Part shown: positions 62,638 through 64,000 of the stretch, piece by piece
Numbering within the stretch: the stretch's first letter is position 1
How the letters are laid out: the number at the start of each line of letters is the position of its first letter
DNA from: Atherinomorus stipes
Lineage: Eukaryota > Chordata > Actinopteri > Atheriniformes > Atherinidae
Direction of reading: 5' to 3'
Assembly: GCA_023101725.1 (NCBI GenBank)
Contig: JALJCO010001074.1
Span: 1-64,000 of the forward strand
DNA length: 64,000 bases
Translations under genes and position numbers: made by a program
The notes under the pieces: generated by a model
Told to the model about the DNA's origin: nothing
Database searches by the model: none
What the model saw: only the letters and a program-made list of their open reading frames with translations

Positions 62638-64000
62638 TTATGGGGTGTTGCAGTGGGTAAGAAGAGCCAAATAAGGATCCTGTCCAGCGGCTTTGGCCTT
62701 GAGTCTTTTGGCTGTCCTTACAGCTGATTCAGTCTTGCCGTTGCTCTGGGGGCAGCCTGGTGATGAGGTCTTGTGCTGGAATTCCCATTGATGGCTGAAC
62801 TTCTGGAACTCCTGGGATGTGTACTGTGGTCCATTGTCTGACATGACAATATCAGGGATCCCTTGCCGTGCAAAGTGGCCCTTCAGTTTTTTTTTGTCAC
62901 TGTTGTGGACTTGATGTTGGGCAGATAGTTTATGTTCCAGAAATTGGAATAATAGTCCTCTGTGATGAGGTAGTCTTTGTTATCAAATAAAAACAGGTCA
63001 GTGCCCACCTTTGCCCATGGTCTGTTTGGTATTTCATGTGGGATCAGTGTTTCTTCTTGTTTGTTGTCCACTGATCTGCAAATATCACATTTGGCAAACA
63101 AACACACTCTCTGGCCCTCCTTAAGCATCCTTCCACACCGAGATGGGATGAGTGTAAATGCTGAGTTATCTCTCTTCTTAATGCCTGAGGAATGATAACT
63201 CGTTCACCTCTGAACACTATTCCATCTTGACAGCTCATGTCCTCCTGAAATGAGAGGTATGGTTTGATTTCATCGGGTGTGTTCTTGTCTTTTGACCATC
63301 CTTGTTGCATTGTTTTCATGAGGATCTGCAGTGCTTCATCTTCCTTTGTTGCCGATCTTATCATGTTCAGTCGGTCTTCAGAGATGGGAACATGCTGCAA
63401 CATATTAACAGTCTTTATTTCAGCCTCCACTAAGCCCTTGGGTGAATATTCTGGAAGACAGGCTCTGCTTATTGTGTCTGCAAGCAACATGTTTTTCCCA
63501 GGTACGTATACCACATCCAAATCGCACTTCTGAATGTGCAGCATCATCCTCTGGAGTCTTCTGGGTTCACTTAGCGAGAGTTTCCTCACTATAGTTTCCA
63601 GTGATTTGTGATCACTTTGCACTGTAACTTTACGGCCATAAGTGTATTGGTGGAACTTTATCATGCTGAAAACCATGGCGAGAAACTCTTTCTCTATTTG
63701 GGCATAGCCCCCGTTTGGTCTGTGTCAGTGCTCTGCTTGCAAATGGAACTGGCTTACCATTTTGCATTAATGCAGCACCCAGTCCTGTGTCTGAGGCATC
63801 ACACTGCACCGTCAGTTCTTCATCTGGGCAGTAGTGTTTGAGCATTAGCAATGGTTTTCTTTAGTTTGAGGAATGCGTCCTTGTGTTGTGATGTATAGGA
63901 GAACTGGACTTCTCCAGTTCTATCCTCCTGTTTAACATGCCAAAACCCACTCTTGACATCACAAACTGTGAAGATTTTTGCTTGGGACAAGTCCGGGAGT
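62638..64000 (-). pseudogene. Ty3/gypsy-type pol fragment (RT end, RNase H, integrase)
   Basis: On the minus strand from the window edge: LSQAKIFTVCDVKSGFWHVK (RT block), then an apparent in-frame loss of the YVDD part. QFSYTSQHKDAFLKLKKTI and VQCDASDTGLGAALMQNGK (63817-63762, RNase H start) follow, then VQSDHKSLETI and KCDLDVVYVPGKNMLLADTISR. The integrase HHCC finger region follows (HLHSSHLGVEGCLRRARECV). Integrase core blocks in other frames are PWAKVGTDLFLFDNKDYL and MSDNGPQYTSQEFQ with CPQSNGKTESAVRTAK. The copy ends abruptly at 62638 near the truncated Tc1. No LTR or gag is in view; multiple frameshifts make it inactive. Confidence 0.88.

Overview
The window is nuclear DNA of a ray-finned (teleost) fish. 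The evidence is a vertebrate-type actin gene with GT-AG introns set in a dense mix of fish-typical mobile DNA: L2-type LINEs ending in (TTGAA)n, a DIRS element, Tc1/mariner and hAT elements, TTAA-target foldback elements, and a Ty3/gypsy pol. The species cannot be named from the sequence.

The one well-supported host gene is an actin on the minus strand. Its coding part spans 41302 down to 13381 in eight exons, with every splice site intact and a continuous 374-codon frame. It has a short 3' UTR with a poly(A) signal. The upstream non-coding exon and promoter are not recognised. The protein is mostly cytoplasmic-like but carries a few muscle-type residues. It also has substitutions at positions that are almost invariant in actins: in the DNase-I loop, at His73, and in the barbed-end hydrophobic cleft. 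The intron map is the seven-intron pattern known from vertebrate smooth-muscle actin genes. Two introns are tiny (68 and 84 bp). The others are 1.7 to 8.7 kb and filled with repeats: a 4.7-kb minisatellite abutting an exon, a DIRS relic, hAT elements, an L2 LINE and a foldback element.

Layout: 1-3.5 kb, minus-strand 5'-truncated LINE. 3.5-13 kb, gene-poor flank with a complete TTAA-target foldback element, a TA-flanked MITE, a short retroposon and one arm of an inverted duplication. 13.1-41.3 kb, the actin gene. 41.3-42.8 kb, actin upstream flank with small inverted-repeat elements. 42.8-47.9 kb, a 5-kb TIR element whose interior is a 381-bp-period satellite, itself hit by two smaller elements. 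48.7-51.1 kb, a Tc1-like element interrupted by a TTAA-target MITE. 51.6-56.9 kb, a three-level nest (TTAA element, then Tc1-type MITE, then near full-length L2 LINE). 57-61 kb, mostly unassigned, with a possible signal-peptide exon and an L1-type LINE tail bounded by a 15-bp duplication. 61.1-62.6 kb, a second Tc1-like element. 62.6-64 kb, a minus-strand Ty3/gypsy pol fragment running off the window.

No CRISPR array, tRNA, rRNA or operon is present. The most interesting content is the divergent actin and the set of nested insertions, many with exact target-site duplications that let their order be read directly.
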